A stretch of 64,000 nt of DNA from CF-46 sp963760735 (GCA_963760735.1 CAVXEB010000001.1:186001-250000); one strand, 5' to 3'; shown: positions 24,988 through 34,495, counted from the first letter of the stretch. A program made the numbers and translations. Notes: generated from the sequence alone by a model not told the origin.

Positions 24988-25944
24988 ATGACCGAGCCAG
25001 CGGAGCCGGTCCTCCACGGCGAGCTCCGCGATGAGCTGGTCCGGGCCATGCAGCGCGTCCCGGAGCTGGCGGGCCACGAGCTCTCCCTGACGGCGCTGTC
25101 GGGCGGGATCACGAACCGCAACTTCCTCGTGGCGCTCGGCGGCTCGCCCGACCGATACGTGATCCGCCTGGCCGGCAACGACACGCATCTTCTGGGCATC
25201 TCCCGCGAGGTCGAGCACGCGGCGACGGTCGCCGCGGCGGGCGTCGGGGTCGGACCCGAGGTCACCGCGTTCATCCGGCCGGAGGGCTACCTCGTCACCC
25301 GGTTCATCGAGGGCTCGCCCGTGTCCGACGAGGCCGTCCACCAGCCCGAAACGATCCGACGCGTGGCAACGTCGCTCCGGCGGATCCACGACGGGCCGCC
25401 GATCCCGGGCCTGTTCGTCCCCCTCCGCATCGTGGAGGCATACCGGGCCCTCGCGCTTGCCCGGGGGGTGCGGATCCCGCCGGAGTACGACCTGGCGGCC
25501 TCGATCGGCCGGCGGATCGAGCTGGCCTGCCTGGCGAACCCGATCGAGCTCCGGCCTTGCCACAACGACCTCCTGAACGCGAACTTCATCGACGACGGGG
25601 TCCGGATCCGGATCGTCGACTGGGAGTACGCTGGGATGGGCGACCCGTTCTTCGATCTCGGCAACTTCAGCATCAACCACGAGCTGACGGCCGACGAGGA
25701 CGCCTACCTGCTCACGACGTACGACGGACCCGACCACGCCGCCGATCGCGCGGCGCGCCTCGCGCGCCTGACGCTGATGCGGACGGTGTCCGACTTCCGC
25801 GAGGCGATGTGGGGCGTCCTCCAGCAGGGAGTCAGCACGCTCGACGTGGACTTCGTCGCGTACGCCGGCGATCACTTCGAGCGGCTGCTCGAGGGGGCGA
25901 CGACACCGCGGTTCGAGCGGGCCCTTCGCGAGGCGGAGGGTTAG
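24988..25944 (+). CDS. Choline/ethanolamine kinase-like aminoglycoside phosphotransferase family protein
   Basis: This 318-residue enzyme has the protein-kinase-like fold of the choline kinase/APH family and probably phosphorylates a small alcohol such as choline or ethanolamine with ATP. LSGGITNRNFLV near the N terminus is the nucleotide loop typical of choline kinases, CHNDLLNANFI (catalytic His192, Asp194 and the Mg-binding Asn) is the Brenner motif, and VDWEYAG (Asp211) is the DFG equivalent. Start is ATG 24988; a GTG directly before it is the alternative. It lies 79 bp after the permease gene and is probably co-transcribed, pointing to uptake and phosphorylation of the same amine (inference). 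Confidence 0.85.
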   Translation: MTEPAEPVLHGELRDELVRAMQRVPELAGHELSLTALSGGITNRNFLVALGGSPDRYVIRLAGNDTHLLGISREVEHAATVAAAGVGVGPEVTAFIRPEGYLVTRFIEGSPVSDEAVHQPETIRRVATSLRRIHDGPPIPGLFVPLRIVEAYRALALARGVRIPPEYDLAASIGRRIELACLANPIELRPCHNDLLNANFIDDGVRIRIVDWEYAGMGDPFFDLGNFSINHELTADEDAYLLTTYDGPDHAADRAARLARLTLMRTVSDFREAMWGVLQQGVSTLDVDFVAYAGDHFERLLEGATTPRFERALREAEG

Positions 25945-26001
25945 GACCGGTCCCTCCGACATCCCGGCCGCGACCCACGATCGGCGGCTACGCTTCCCGC
26001 G

Positions 26002-27018
26002 ATGGACGACCGGCGCTCGACCGCACGCCAGGCGACGTTGCTCGTCGTCGTCTTCGTCGCGACGCTCGTCCTGCTCGCGGGCGGCCTGGCCGTCTTCAGC
26101 CGATCGGGCACCACCGGCGCGAGCCCGTCGAGCCGACCGACGGCACCAATCGCTTCCGTGCCGGGACCGACCGCCTCGGTCGTCGGTCCGTCGGCGAGCA
26201 CGATCGGGCCGGACCCGTCGGGGACGGTCGTGATCACCGGAGCAGGCGACATCGCCGTCTGCGGCTCCGCCGGCGCGATGCAGACGTCGGACCTCCTGCT
26301 CGGGCAACAGGGTGGTGTCTTCACCGCCGGCGACAACGCCTACGAGACGGGCAGCCAGGGGGACTTCGCCGGCTGCTACGCCCCGACGTGGGGCCGGGTC
26401 AAGGAGCGGACGATTCTGCCCGCCGCCGGCAACCACGACTGGCTCACCGCCGGCGCGGCCGGCTACCTCGGCTACTTCGGGACGGTGGCGGCGCCGCAGG
26501 GCGTGACCTGGTACTCGACGGACATGGGGGCGTGGCACGTCGTCGTCCTGGATTCCGACTGCGACCAGGTCGGCGGGTGTGCCGCGACCTCACCGCAGGG
26601 TCGCTGGTTGGCGGCCGACCTCGCGGCGAGCAGCGCCCGCTGCACACTCGCGATCTGGCACCACCCGCGGTTCAGCTCCGGAGAGCACGGCAACGACGAC
26701 CAGGTCGCCCCGTTCTGGCGGCTCCTCCACCAGGACGGCGCCGAGCTGATCGTCAACGGCCACGACCACGACTACGAGCGGTTTGCGCCGCAGGACCCGA
26801 GCGGCAAGGAGGAGCGGCCAGGCGGGATCCGCGAGATCGTCGTCGGCACCGGCGGCGCGGAGCTGCGGACGTTCGCGACGACCGCCGCGAACAGCGAGTT
26901 CCGCCTTTCGGGCACGTTCGGCGTCCTCCGGCTGACGCTCCACCCGGCGAACTACGACTGGGAGTTCCTGCCTGCCAGCGGCGACGTCGCCGACGCCGGC
27001 AGCACGATCTGCCACTGA
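26002..27018 (+). CDS. Membrane-anchored calcineurin-like metallophosphoesterase
   Basis: This 338-residue phosphoesterase has an N-terminal membrane segment (residues 12-32, LLVVVFVATLVLLAGGLAVF), then a Ser/Pro/Thr-rich linker and an extracytoplasmic calcineurin-like domain resembling purple acid phosphatases. Metal ligands are visible in order: GDIAV (82-86), GDNAY (110-114), GNHDW (143-147), the HHP block (220-222) and NGHDHDYER (252-260). ATG 26002 follows a TACGCT box (25989-25994) by 7 nt, so the transcript may be leaderless and separate from the kinase gene. It may recover phosphate from organic phosphates outside the membrane. The substrate is unknown. Confidence 0.88.
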   Translation: MDDRRSTARQATLLVVVFVATLVLLAGGLAVFSRSGTTGASPSSRPTAPIASVPGPTASVVGPSASTIGPDPSGTVVITGAGDIAVCGSAGAMQTSDLLLGQQGGVFTAGDNAYETGSQGDFAGCYAPTWGRVKERTILPAAGNHDWLTAGAAGYLGYFGTVAAPQGVTWYSTDMGAWHVVVLDSDCDQVGGCAATSPQGRWLAADLAASSARCTLAIWHHPRFSSGEHGNDDQVAPFWRLLHQDGAELIVNGHDHDYERFAPQDPSGKEERPGGIREIVVGTGGAELRTFATTAANSEFRLSGTFGVLRLTLHPANYDWEFLPASGDVADAGSTICH

Positions 27019-27075
27019 GGCCCTCGGGTGTGTCCCGGGCCCACGTCGACCGGGAACGCCCGATAGGCTGATCGC

Positions 27076-29538
27076 ATGGCAGACCACGCCCGGGTCGTGA
27101 TCATCGGCGGAGGCGTCGGCGGGACGTCGATCGCCTACCACCTGGCGGAGCGCGGTTGGACCGACGTCGTCCTCGTCGACCGGGCGGAGCTGACCTCCGG
27201 CTCGACCTTCCACTCGGCCGGGCTCGTCGGCCAGCTCCGTGGCTCGGTGACCCTGACCACGATGATGATGTACGGCGCGGCGCTGTATCGCCGCCTCCGC
27301 GACGAGACGGGCGTCGACCCCTCGTGGCACGAGGTCGGATCGCTCCGACTCGCGTCGACCCGGGCACGGTTCGAGGAGCTCCAGCGCCAGGCAGGCTGGG
27401 CGAAGACGTTCGGGCTGCCGCTCGAGCTGATCACGGCCGCCGAGGCCCAGGATCGCTTTCCGCTCATGTCGACCGACGGCGTCCTCGGTGCCGTCTGGCT
27501 TCCGACCGACGGCTGGCTGGATCCATCCGGGCTGGCCATGGCGCTCGCCGCCGGCGCCCGCCGGAAGGGCGTCACGGTTCGGACCAACACCCGCGTCGTC
27601 GGGATCGGGGTCGAGCGCGGTCATGTGACCGACGTCACCGTCGAGCTGCGCGATGGCTCGCGCGAGACGATCGGGGCCGACGTCGTCGTCAACGCGGGCG
27701 GGATGTTCGCGCCGGAGATCGGACGCCTCGCGGGCGTGACGATCCCGATCATCCCGATGGCTCACCAGTACCTCTTCACCGAGGCGATCGAGGGCGTCCA
27801 CGCCGGCCTGCCCCAGCTCCGCGACCCGGACAACCTCGTCTACTTCCGCGAGGAGGTCGGCGGGCTGTGTATGGGCGGCTACGAGCGCGACCCGGCGCCG
27901 TGGTCGCTTGACGGCGCGCCGCCGGACTTCAACGGCAAGCTCCTCGCGCCCGACTGGCCGCGCTTCGAGGAGATCATGGCCGGCGCCGTCCGGCGGGTCC
28001 CCGCGATCGCGAATGCGGGTGTCTCGCGAATGATCAACGGACCGGAGGGCTTCACCCCGGACAACGAGTTCATCCTCGGCGAGAGCGACGTCCGTGGATT
28101 CTTCGTCGCGGCCGGTTTCTGCGCCCACGGGATCGCCGGTGCGGGCGGGATCGGTCGCCAGGTCGCGAGCTGGATCGTCGACGGCGAGCCCGAGCTCGAC
28201 CTGTGGCACATGGACATCCGGCGCTTCGGCGGGCAGCACTGGCGGTCGCGGGAGTGGACCCTCGCCCGGACGACCGAGGTCTACGCGACCTACTACGACA
28301 TCCACTACCCGAACGAGGAGCGGCAGGCGGGCCGGCCCCTCCGGATGGCGCCGACCTATGAGCGGCTGCGGGCGCTCGGCGCGGCGTTCGGCGAGAAGTC
28401 TGGCTGGGAGCGGCCGAACTGGTTCGAGCCGACGGCCGACGACGAGCGGTTCGGCGGGCGGGCCGCACTCGAGCGGCTCCGGCCGCGCGGCTGGGCCGGC
28501 CAGCACTGGAGCCCCGCGATCGCGGCCGAGGCGATCGCGACCCGGATCGATGCCGGGCTGTTCGACGAGACGAGCTTCGCGAAGCTCGAGGTGGTCGGGC
28601 CCGGAGCGGTGACCTTCCTGGACCGGATGGCGGCCAACGAGGTCGACGTCCCCGTCGGCCGAATCGTCTACACGTCCCTTCTCAACACCCGCGGCGGGAT
28701 CGAGTGCGACCTCACGATCACCCGGATCGCGGCCGATCGCTTCTTCCTCGTGACCGGGACGGCGGTCGGCCAGCACGACCTGGCCTGGCTGCGGACCCAC
28801 CTGCCGGACGACGGCACGGTCCAGCTGAACGACCTGACGTCGGGCCGCGCCTGCTACGGGATCTGGGGCCCGCGAGCCCGCGACATCCTCGCCCCGCTCA
28901 CGACCGACGACCTCTCGAACGCCGCGTTCCCGTACCTGACGGCGCGGCCGATCACGATCGGCCGCATCCCGGTCCTCGCCCTGCGGGTCACCTACGTGGG
29001 CGAGCTCGGCTGGGAGCTGTACGCCCACATGGAGTTCGGCGGCGCGCTGTGGGACACGCTGATCGAGGCCGGTCGGCCGCACGGCCTGACGCCGGCGGGC
29101 TATCGGGCGATCGACGCGCTCCGTCTCGAGAAGGGCTATCGCGTCTGGTCGACCGACATCACGCCGGACGAGACGCCGTTCGAGGCCGGCCTCGGGTTTG
29201 CCGTCGCCCTGGACAAGCCCGGCGGGTTCATCGGCCAGGAGGCGCTCCGGGCCGCGAAGGCCGCCGGCCCGCGCAAGCGCCTGCGCTGCCTCGTCCTCGA
29301 CGACCCGCGCTCGGTCTGCCTCGGCAACGAGCCGGTCCGGGTCGACGGCCGGATCGTCGGCCGGGTCACATCGGGCGGGTTCGGGCACGGCGTCGAGTGC
29401 TCGATCGCCTATGCCTACCTCCCGCCGGACGCGCCGATCGGGACACGCGGAGAGATCGACGTGTTCGGCGAGTGGATCGGCTTCGAGGCGGTCCGCGAGC
29501 CGCTCTGGGACCCGACGAACGAGCGAATCCGGGCGTGA
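27076..29538 (+). CDS. FAD-dependent dehydrogenase fused to aminomethyltransferase (GcvT) domain, dimethylglycine/sarcosine dehydrogenase-like
   Basis: This 820-residue enzyme has the layout of dimethylglycine and sarcosine dehydrogenases: an N-terminal DAO-type FAD domain (GGGVGG at residues 11-16; GSTFHSAGL at 42-50, where His46 sits at the covalent flavin site of the family), a middle domain, and a C-terminal GcvT-like folate-binding aminomethyltransferase half from about residue 430. The reaction would be oxidative demethylation of an N-methylated glycine, passing the one-carbon unit to tetrahydrofolate. ATG 27076 lies 6 nt after TAGGCT (27064-27069), suggesting a leaderless transcript. 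The phosphatase gene downstream overlaps it by 4 nt. The precise substrate is not certain. Confidence 0.9.
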   Translation: MADHARVVIIGGGVGGTSIAYHLAERGWTDVVLVDRAELTSGSTFHSAGLVGQLRGSVTLTTMMMYGAALYRRLRDETGVDPSWHEVGSLRLASTRARFEELQRQAGWAKTFGLPLELITAAEAQDRFPLMSTDGVLGAVWLPTDGWLDPSGLAMALAAGARRKGVTVRTNTRVVGIGVERGHVTDVTVELRDGSRETIGADVVVNAGGMFAPEIGRLAGVTIPIIPMAHQYLFTEAIEGVHAGLPQLRDPDNLVYFREEVGGLCMGGYERDPAPWSLDGAPPDFNGKLLAPDWPRFEEIMAGAVRRVPAIANAGVSRMINGPEGFTPDNEFILGESDVRGFFVAAGFCAHGIAGAGGIGRQVASWIVDGEPELDLWHMDIRRFGGQHWRSREWTLARTTEVYATYYDIHYPNEERQAGRPLRMAPTYERLRALGAAFGEKSGWERPNWFEPTADDERFGGRAALERLRPRGWAGQHWSPAIAAEAIATRIDAGLFDETSFAKLEVVGPGAVTFLDRMAANEVDVPVGRIVYTSLLNTRGGIECDLTITRIAADRFFLVTGTAVGQHDLAWLRTHLPDDGTVQLNDLTSGRACYGIWGPRARDILAPLTTDDLSNAAFPYLTARPITIGRIPVLALRVTYVGELGWELYAHMEFGGALWDTLIEAGRPHGLTPAGYRAIDALRLEKGYRVWSTDITPDETPFEAGLGFAVALDKPGGFIGQEALRAAKAAGPRKRLRCLVLDDPRSVCLGNEPVRVDGRIVGRVTSGGFGHGVECSIAYAYLPPDAPIGTRGEIDVFGEWIGFEAVREPLWDPTNERIRA

Positions 29539-30416
29539 GCTCCGGGCTCCGGGATCAGTCCGGGCGCAACGGGCCCGACTGGAGCGCGTCGCTGCGTGCC
29601 GGATCCGAGCACGAGCTCGACGCCTGGCTCGCCCTCGCCCAGGCAGCCTGTGACGAGGCGGACGCGATCGCCCGATCGGTGTTCCGGCGGGATCTCGAGA
29701 TCGCGACGAAGCCCGATCGGACGTTCGTGACCCAGGCCGACACGGGGATCGAGCGGGCCGTCCGGGCGCGGATCCACGCGGCGTACCCGGATCACGGGCT
29801 CGTCGGCGAGGAATTCGGCACCGAGTACGGCACGGAAGCCGGTGCGGCCACGACCCGCTGGTACATCGACCCCATCGACGCGACCCACAACTTCATCCGC
29901 GGCATCCCCCTGTTCGGGACGCTCCTCGCGGTCGAACGCGACGGCGAGCTCCAGGTCGGGGTGATCTCCGCGCCGGCCCTCCACGAGCGCTGGTGGGCGC
30001 GGCGCGGCGGGGGAGCGTGGGCCCGCAGCGTGGACGACGGGGCACCGCGCCGGATCCACGTCTCCGCCGTGCGCGCGCTCGACGACGCGCAGGTCCTGTA
30101 CGGCGCAGGCCACGACATCGACGTGTCCGGGCTCGCGCCGGGCTTCCGCGCCCTGCTCGGCGCCGTGTGGCGCGAACGCGGGTTCGGCGACTTCTGGGGC
30201 TACGCCCTGCTCGCCGAGGGCGCGGCCGAGGCGATGGTCGAGGTCGACCTGTCGTCCTGGGACATGGCCGCGCCGATGATCCTGATCGAGGAGGCCGGCG
30301 GCCGCGTCACCGACTTCGACGGGCGCCGATCGTTCGAGACCGGCTCGTTCCTCGCCACGAACGGCCTCCTCCACGACGAGGTGCTGGGCCGCCTCCGAGG
30401 CGGCGCCGAGGCCTGA
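29535..30416 (+). CDS. Inositol monophosphatase family phosphatase
   Basis: This 293-residue enzyme belongs to the inositol monophosphatase family (also including histidinol-phosphatase HisN and CysQ), Mg-dependent phosphatases of small phosphate esters. The metal sites are GEEFG at 91-95 and DPIDATHNF at 112-120, with the third motif in SSWDMAAPMILIEEAGG near the C terminus. In most members motif 2 reads DPIDGT; here Ala replaces Gly. The GTG start overlaps the stop of the dehydrogenase gene as GTGA, so the two are translationally coupled. With no his genes nearby, the substrate is open; a link to the amine genes upstream is only inference. Confidence 0.88.
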   Translation: MSSGLRDQSGRNGPDWSASLRAGSEHELDAWLALAQAACDEADAIARSVFRRDLEIATKPDRTFVTQADTGIERAVRARIHAAYPDHGLVGEEFGTEYGTEAGAATTRWYIDPIDATHNFIRGIPLFGTLLAVERDGELQVGVISAPALHERWWARRGGGAWARSVDDGAPRRIHVSAVRALDDAQVLYGAGHDIDVSGLAPGFRALLGAVWRERGFGDFWGYALLAEGAAEAMVEVDLSSWDMAAPMILIEEAGGRVTDFDGRRSFETGSFLATNGLLHDEVLGRLRGGAEA

Positions 30417-30417
30417 G

Positions 30418-31116
30418 CTACGCGGAGTCGGCCTCGACGACGGTCGAGCCACGGCGTGCGGCGGCCCCGATCGAGACGCAGGCAGGGCAGCACGCGTCCG
30501 CCCAGGCGGCGATCGTCTCCAGCAGCGGCGGCTTGCCCGCCTCACGACGGCGCCGGATCAGGAGCCAGCCGCCAAGGCCCAGGATCGCGAGCACGACCCC
30601 GGCGACCGCGATCGGCAGGGCTGCTCGCCCGATCAGGGCGATCGCCGGCTCTCCGAGGACGTACCCGATCCCGAAGTGGGCCGAGATGAAGACCGCGTTG
30701 CCGACCGAGAGACCACCGACGAACGCGGACGCGGGCACGGCGGCGAGCGCGCTCGCCGCGACCGTGACGGTGCGGAAGCCGGGCGTCATCCGCCCGACCG
30801 CGATCGCCGGTGCTCCGTTCCGGCGGAGGCGCTCGGTCTGACTCTCGATCCGTTCCGGCGAGGTGAACCGGCTGAGAACGAGGAGGATCGCGGGCCGGGC
30901 GACGGATCGCAGCGCCACGAACTGGATCAGACCGCCGGCGATGCTCGCGAGGATCAGGGCGACCAGCGTCAGCCTCGGGTCGAGATCGCCCCGTGCCGCG
31001 GCGATGCCCGCGCCGAGCAGGACGAGATCGCCGGGCACCGGGATGGGCACCCCGGCCTCCTTGACGAGGACGAGGCCGACGAGCCCGACGAGGGGCGCGA
31101 TCTGGTCAGCGTTCAT
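30418..31116 (-). CDS. DedA family membrane protein
   Basis: This 232-residue integral membrane protein belongs to the DedA/SNARE-associated family, which is linked to membrane potential balance and lipid carrier recycling. Family features visible are KEAGVPIPVPGDLVLLGAG near residues 19-37 (acidic residue and PGD) and the Arg-containing GRMTPGFRTVTV near residues 107-118, with about five hydrophobic segments. The C terminus has an unusual CCPAC cluster. It is the last gene of a minus-strand series that begins with potA and lies 33 bp after the class II aldolase gene, so it may be co-transcribed. It converges on the phosphatase gene with only one base between the stops. Confidence 0.85.
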   Translation of the reverse strand: MNADQIAPLVGLVGLVLVKEAGVPIPVPGDLVLLGAGIAAARGDLDPRLTLVALILASIAGGLIQFVALRSVARPAILLVLSRFTSPERIESQTERLRRNGAPAIAVGRMTPGFRTVTVAASALAAVPASAFVGGLSVGNAVFISAHFGIGYVLGEPAIALIGRAALPIAVAGVVLAILGLGGWLLIRRRREAGKPPLLETIAAWADACCPACVSIGAAARRGSTVVEADSA

Positions 31117-31149
31117 CGTCGACCCGTTCGTTCCGACCGAGCCGGCGGA

Positions 31150-31821
31150 TCACCGATCGCCCGGCGTCTGGCGCGGGAAGCGGGCCATCTGCTCCCGGGC
31201 ATGGTCGAGGTCGTCCGCGGTGAGGAGGGTCGCGCCGCCCATCTGCTCCGCGCGCCAGCCGAGCGTCGCCAGCTCCTCGACCCGCTCCGCGCGCGCGAAC
31301 GCCCCGGCGATGGTTCGCGAAACCGCGATCGCCCCGTGGTTGGCGATCAGGCAGGCGTTGTCGGGCCCCAGCGTCGCGACCACGTTCGTTGCCAGCTCCT
31401 CGGTCCCGAACGTCGCGTACGACGCGACCCGCAGCGTGTCGCGACCGGCCGCGACGAGCGGGGCGAGGACGTAGTGGACGGCCGCGATCTCCCGGCGGGC
31501 CACCGAGAAGGTCGTCGCGAATGGCGAGTGGGTGTGGACGATCGCGTGGACATCCGCCCGGGCGGCGAACACGGCGAGATGCAGCGGCAGTTCGGAGCTG
31601 GGCCGACGCCGGCCCTCCGACGGCGACCCGTCCGGCAGGACGATGACGACGTCCTCGACCGTGATCTCGTCGTACTCCATCGTCGAGGGCGTGATCGCGA
31701 TCCGTCCGTCGTCGAGCCGCGCACCGACGTTGCCCGATGTCCCGACCGCCAGCCCACGGGCCTGGAGGAGACGGGCGATTCGGACGATCTCGCCGCGCGC
31801 CTCGCGGACCGAGTGGCTCAC
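31150..31821 (-). CDS. Class II aldolase/adducin family protein, fuculose-phosphate aldolase-like
   Basis: This 223-residue zinc enzyme belongs to the class II aldolase/adducin family (L-fuculose-1-phosphate aldolase, ribulose-phosphate epimerase and relatives). Visible features are GTSGNVGARL (phosphate loop, residues 27-36), SSELPLH with the catalytic acid, VHTHSPFAT with two zinc His, and LIANHGAIAV with the third. Length matches FucA. It starts at GTG 31821, 22 bp after the unknown 142-residue gene and in line with the pot operon. It may act on an aldehyde-bearing intermediate of amine breakdown or on a sugar phosphate; neither is shown. Confidence 0.88.
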   Translation of the reverse strand: MSHSVREARGEIVRIARLLQARGLAVGTSGNVGARLDDGRIAITPSTMEYDEITVEDVVIVLPDGSPSEGRRRPSSELPLHLAVFAARADVHAIVHTHSPFATTFSVARREIAAVHYVLAPLVAAGRDTLRVASYATFGTEELATNVVATLGPDNACLIANHGAIAVSRTIAGAFARAERVEELATLGWRAEQMGGATLLTADDLDHAREQMARFPRQTPGDR

Positions 31822-31843
31822 CGGGCGCCGGCCTCCGCCACGG

Positions 31844-32272
31844 CTACGGCAGGAGCCGGGCCCACAGCCCCAGCAGCTCGGCGTGATCGTCGGGATCGAG
31901 GCGGTCGCCGAGGACGGTCGCGCTCACGGCGTCCCCGAGCGATTCGAGCATCCGCATTCGATCCTCGTCCGTGCCCGGCGGCGGGGCGATGTTCATGCCC
32001 ATGATCGAGCCCCGCATCTGGGAGGACCCGTACATCTCGATGACACCGTCGGCCATCGCGCGCTGCGCCGCCACGATGCCGGCCGTCAGCCCGGCCTCAT
32101 CGGCGACGGCCTTCGCCCGGTCGACGGCCGCGACGTGCTCGTCGTCGAATCCGCGATCCGCATACAGCGGAAGCTCGTCCATCGGAACCCGCTCGATGGC
32201 TTGTGCCAGCTCGTCGAGCCGCTTCCGGGCGTCGGGCGGGAGGCGGTCGATCGCAGAGGCGTCGTCGCTCAC
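31844..32272 (-). CDS. Protein of unknown function coupled to the aminotransferase gene
   Basis: This is a 142-residue soluble protein that I do not recognise. Its GTG start overlaps the aminotransferase stop as GTGA, so it is very probably translated. The sequence looks all-helical and acidic, with SAIDRLPPDARKRLDELAQ at the start and ADGVIEMYGSSQMRGSIMG in the middle; no signal peptide or membrane segment is present. Its place between an aminotransferase and an aldolase, in the polyamine operon, suggests an accessory or regulatory part in amine catabolism (inference only). Confidence 0.65.
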   Translation of the reverse strand: MSDDASAIDRLPPDARKRLDELAQAIERVPMDELPLYADRGFDDEHVAAVDRAKAVADEAGLTAGIVAAQRAMADGVIEMYGSSQMRGSIMGMNIAPPPGTDEDRMRMLESLGDAVSATVLGDRLDPDDHAELLGLWARLLP

Positions 32273-33606
32273 GCGCCGGCCGCGGCAAGGCTCTCGTCGA
32301 GGGTCCGCAGCGCGAGGTCGACCTCGTCGGCGGTGGTCACGAGGGGCGGGATGATCCGGACGACGTTCACGTAGGTGCCTGCGGTCAGGATGATCAGCTT
32401 CCGGGCCAGCGCCTCGGCCTGGACCCGCTTCGTCACGTCCGGATCGGGGACCCGGCCGTCTCCCTCGCCCGGCTTCACGAACTCGAGCGCGAGCATCAGC
32501 CCGAGCCCGCGGACGTCGCCGATCGACCGATAGCGTGGCGCCATCGCCCGGAGGCCCGCCAGGAACTGGGTGCCACGCTCCCGGGCGTTCGCGACGAGCC
32601 CCTCGTCCTCGATCACGTCGAGCGTCGCGTTCGCGGCGGCGCAGGCGACGACGTTGCCGCCGTAGGTCCCGCCGTGCGACCCGGGCGGCAGGAGGTCGAT
32701 TGTCGATCGCTTCGCCACGATCCCGCTCAGCGGCAGCCCCGACGCGATCCCCTTCGCCATGACGAGGATGTCGGGCTCGACGTCCCAGTGCCGGACCGCG
32801 AACAGCTCGCCGGTCCGGCCGAAGCCGGTCTGGACCTCGTCGGCGATCAGCAGGATCCCGTGCTGCCGAGTGATCTCGCGGAGCCGCGGCAGGAAGGCCG
32901 GCGGTGGGACGAGGTAGCCGCCCTCGCCGATGACCGGCTCGACGATGATCGCAGCCACGTGCTCGGGGTAGACGTACTGGTGGAACGTCAGGTCGAGCTG
33001 GGCCTCCCAGTCGCAGACGCAGTGCTCGTCGGGCGCGTGGGCACCGCCCGACCAGCGATAGCAATACGGGTAAGCGGTGTGGTAGACGCTCCCGGGGAGC
33101 GGCTCGAAGTGACCCCGGTAGACGTCCTTGGCGGTCGTCAGGGCCATCGTCTGGCCGGTCCGGCCGTGGTAGCCATAGCGGAATCCGAGGATCACCGGCC
33201 GGCCGGTCGCGATCCGGGCGAGCTTCACCGACGCCTCGACCGCCTCGGCGCCGCTGTTCGAGAGGAACGCCCCCCAGTCGTCGCCGGGAAGGACGTGGCG
33301 GAGGCGCTCGTACAGCCGCAGCCCCGGCTCGTGGTAGGTGATGTTCTGCTGGGCGTGAAGGATCTTCGCCGCCTGGGCCTGGATCGCCGCGACGACCCGC
33401 GGATGGGCATGACCGGTGTTCGTCACGCCGATCCCGGACGAGTAGTCGAGGTACCGCTCGCCGTCGGTCGTGATCAGCCACGAACCCTCGCCGCGGTCGA
33501 CGAGGAGGTTCGTGATGCGGCCCCAGACCGGCGGGATGACCGACCGATCGGGCAGGCCATCGGCCCCATCGGCGGCAAGGGTCACGTGGTCGGCGATCGA
33601 GGTCAT
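32269..33606 (-). CDS. Class III pyridoxal-phosphate aminotransferase (GABA/putrescine aminotransferase type)
   Basis: This 445-residue enzyme is a class III (omega) aminotransferase that moves a terminal amino group to a keto acid. NSGAEAVEASVKLAR (117-131) holds the phosphate site, IVEPVIGEGGY (221-231) and ADEVQTGFGRTG (255-266, with the cofactor-binding Asp256) are diagnostic, and Lys285 in VMAKGIASG should form the Schiff base. A short Cys-containing insert (Cys182, Cys196, Cys198) resembles those in some GABA aminotransferases. The ATG overlaps the potC stop, so it belongs to the polyamine operon and likely deaminates putrescine or 4-aminobutyrate taken up by that importer (inference). 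Confidence 0.93.
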   Translation of the reverse strand: MTSIADHVTLAADGADGLPDRSVIPPVWGRITNLLVDRGEGSWLITTDGERYLDYSSGIGVTNTGHAHPRVVAAIQAQAAKILHAQQNITYHEPGLRLYERLRHVLPGDDWGAFLSNSGAEAVEASVKLARIATGRPVILGFRYGYHGRTGQTMALTTAKDVYRGHFEPLPGSVYHTAYPYCYRWSGGAHAPDEHCVCDWEAQLDLTFHQYVYPEHVAAIIVEPVIGEGGYLVPPPAFLPRLREITRQHGILLIADEVQTGFGRTGELFAVRHWDVEPDILVMAKGIASGLPLSGIVAKRSTIDLLPPGSHGGTYGGNVVACAAANATLDVIEDEGLVANARERGTQFLAGLRAMAPRYRSIGDVRGLGLMLALEFVKPGEGDGRVPDPDVTKRVQAEALARKLIILTAGTYVNVVRIIPPLVTTADEVDLALRTLDESLAAAGA

Positions 33607-34490
33607 CGCCGGCGCGCCGAGATGATGTTCGAGGAGAGGACGAACAGGACCGCACCCAGGAACACCATCGAGCCGATCACGTTGATCTGGACCGGCAGGG
33701 CGTTCTTCTGGATCCCGTAGACCCAGATCGGGAAGGTGTTCGTCGTGGCGCCGGAGACGAGGTTGGTGATGATGAAGTCGTCGATCGACAGCGAGAAGGC
33801 GAGCAGTGACGCGGCGATGATCCCGGGCAGGATCAGCGGAAACGTCACCCGCCAGAACGTCGACCACTCGTTCGCGCCGAGGTCCATCGCCGCTTCCTCG
33901 AGGCGGCGGTCGAAGCCCGCCAGCCGGGCCTTCACCGTGACGACCACGAAGCTGATGTTGAACATGATGTGGGCGATCAGGATCGTCTGGATTCCGAGCG
34001 GATAGAGCGACCCGCGCGGGAAGATGGCGTTGTACGGCCACTGGGTCGCCGAGGCGACGAACAGGGTCAGCAGGCTCGCCCCCATGACGATCTCCGGCGT
34101 CGCCATCGGGAGGAAGATCAGGGCGTTGACCGCGCCCCGGCCGCGAAACGGGTAGCGGGTCAGGGCCAGCCCGATGAGCGTCCCGAGGATCGCCGAGACG
34201 ATCGTCGCGATGACGGCGATGAAGATGCTCGTCCGGATGGCCTGGGGCAGGCCCTGCCAGTCGAACGGATGGAGCCAGCCGTTGAGCGAGAACCCGTGCC
34301 AGGCGAAGTTGAACTTGCCCTGGTAGTCGTTGAAGCTGAAGACGATCATCACGAGGATCGGCAGCAGCAGGTAGAACAGCGCGATCGCGGTGAACGCGGG
34401 CAGGGCCAGGTTCGCCAGCCGCGGGCCGAGCCGGCGCGGCGCCCGCGCGACGGCGGCGGGACGTTCGAGGGTGGTCGCGGTCGTCGCCAT
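33603..34490 (-). CDS. potC: Spermidine/putrescine-type ABC permease, PotC-like
   Basis: This 295-residue inner membrane protein is the second permease of a polyamine-type ABC importer. About six membrane segments are visible (FTAIALFYLLLPILVMIVF first; ALIFLPMATPEIVMGASLLTL later), and the ATPase-docking EAA loop reads EEAAMDLGANEWSTFWRV. The N-terminal half resembles PotC more than PotB, including SIDDFIITNLVSGATTNTFP near the C terminus, a PotC hallmark. It lies 5 bp after potB and its stop overlaps the aminotransferase start. It works with PotA, PotB and PotD. Confidence 0.92.
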   Translation of the reverse strand: MATTATTLERPAAVARAPRRLGPRLANLALPAFTAIALFYLLLPILVMIVFSFNDYQGKFNFAWHGFSLNGWLHPFDWQGLPQAIRTSIFIAVIATIVSAILGTLIGLALTRYPFRGRGAVNALIFLPMATPEIVMGASLLTLFVASATQWPYNAIFPRGSLYPLGIQTILIAHIMFNISFVVVTVKARLAGFDRRLEEAAMDLGANEWSTFWRVTFPLILPGIIAASLLAFSLSIDDFIITNLVSGATTNTFPIWVYGIQKNALPVQINVIGSMVFLGAVLFVLSSNIISARRR

Positions 34491-34495
34491 CGCCG

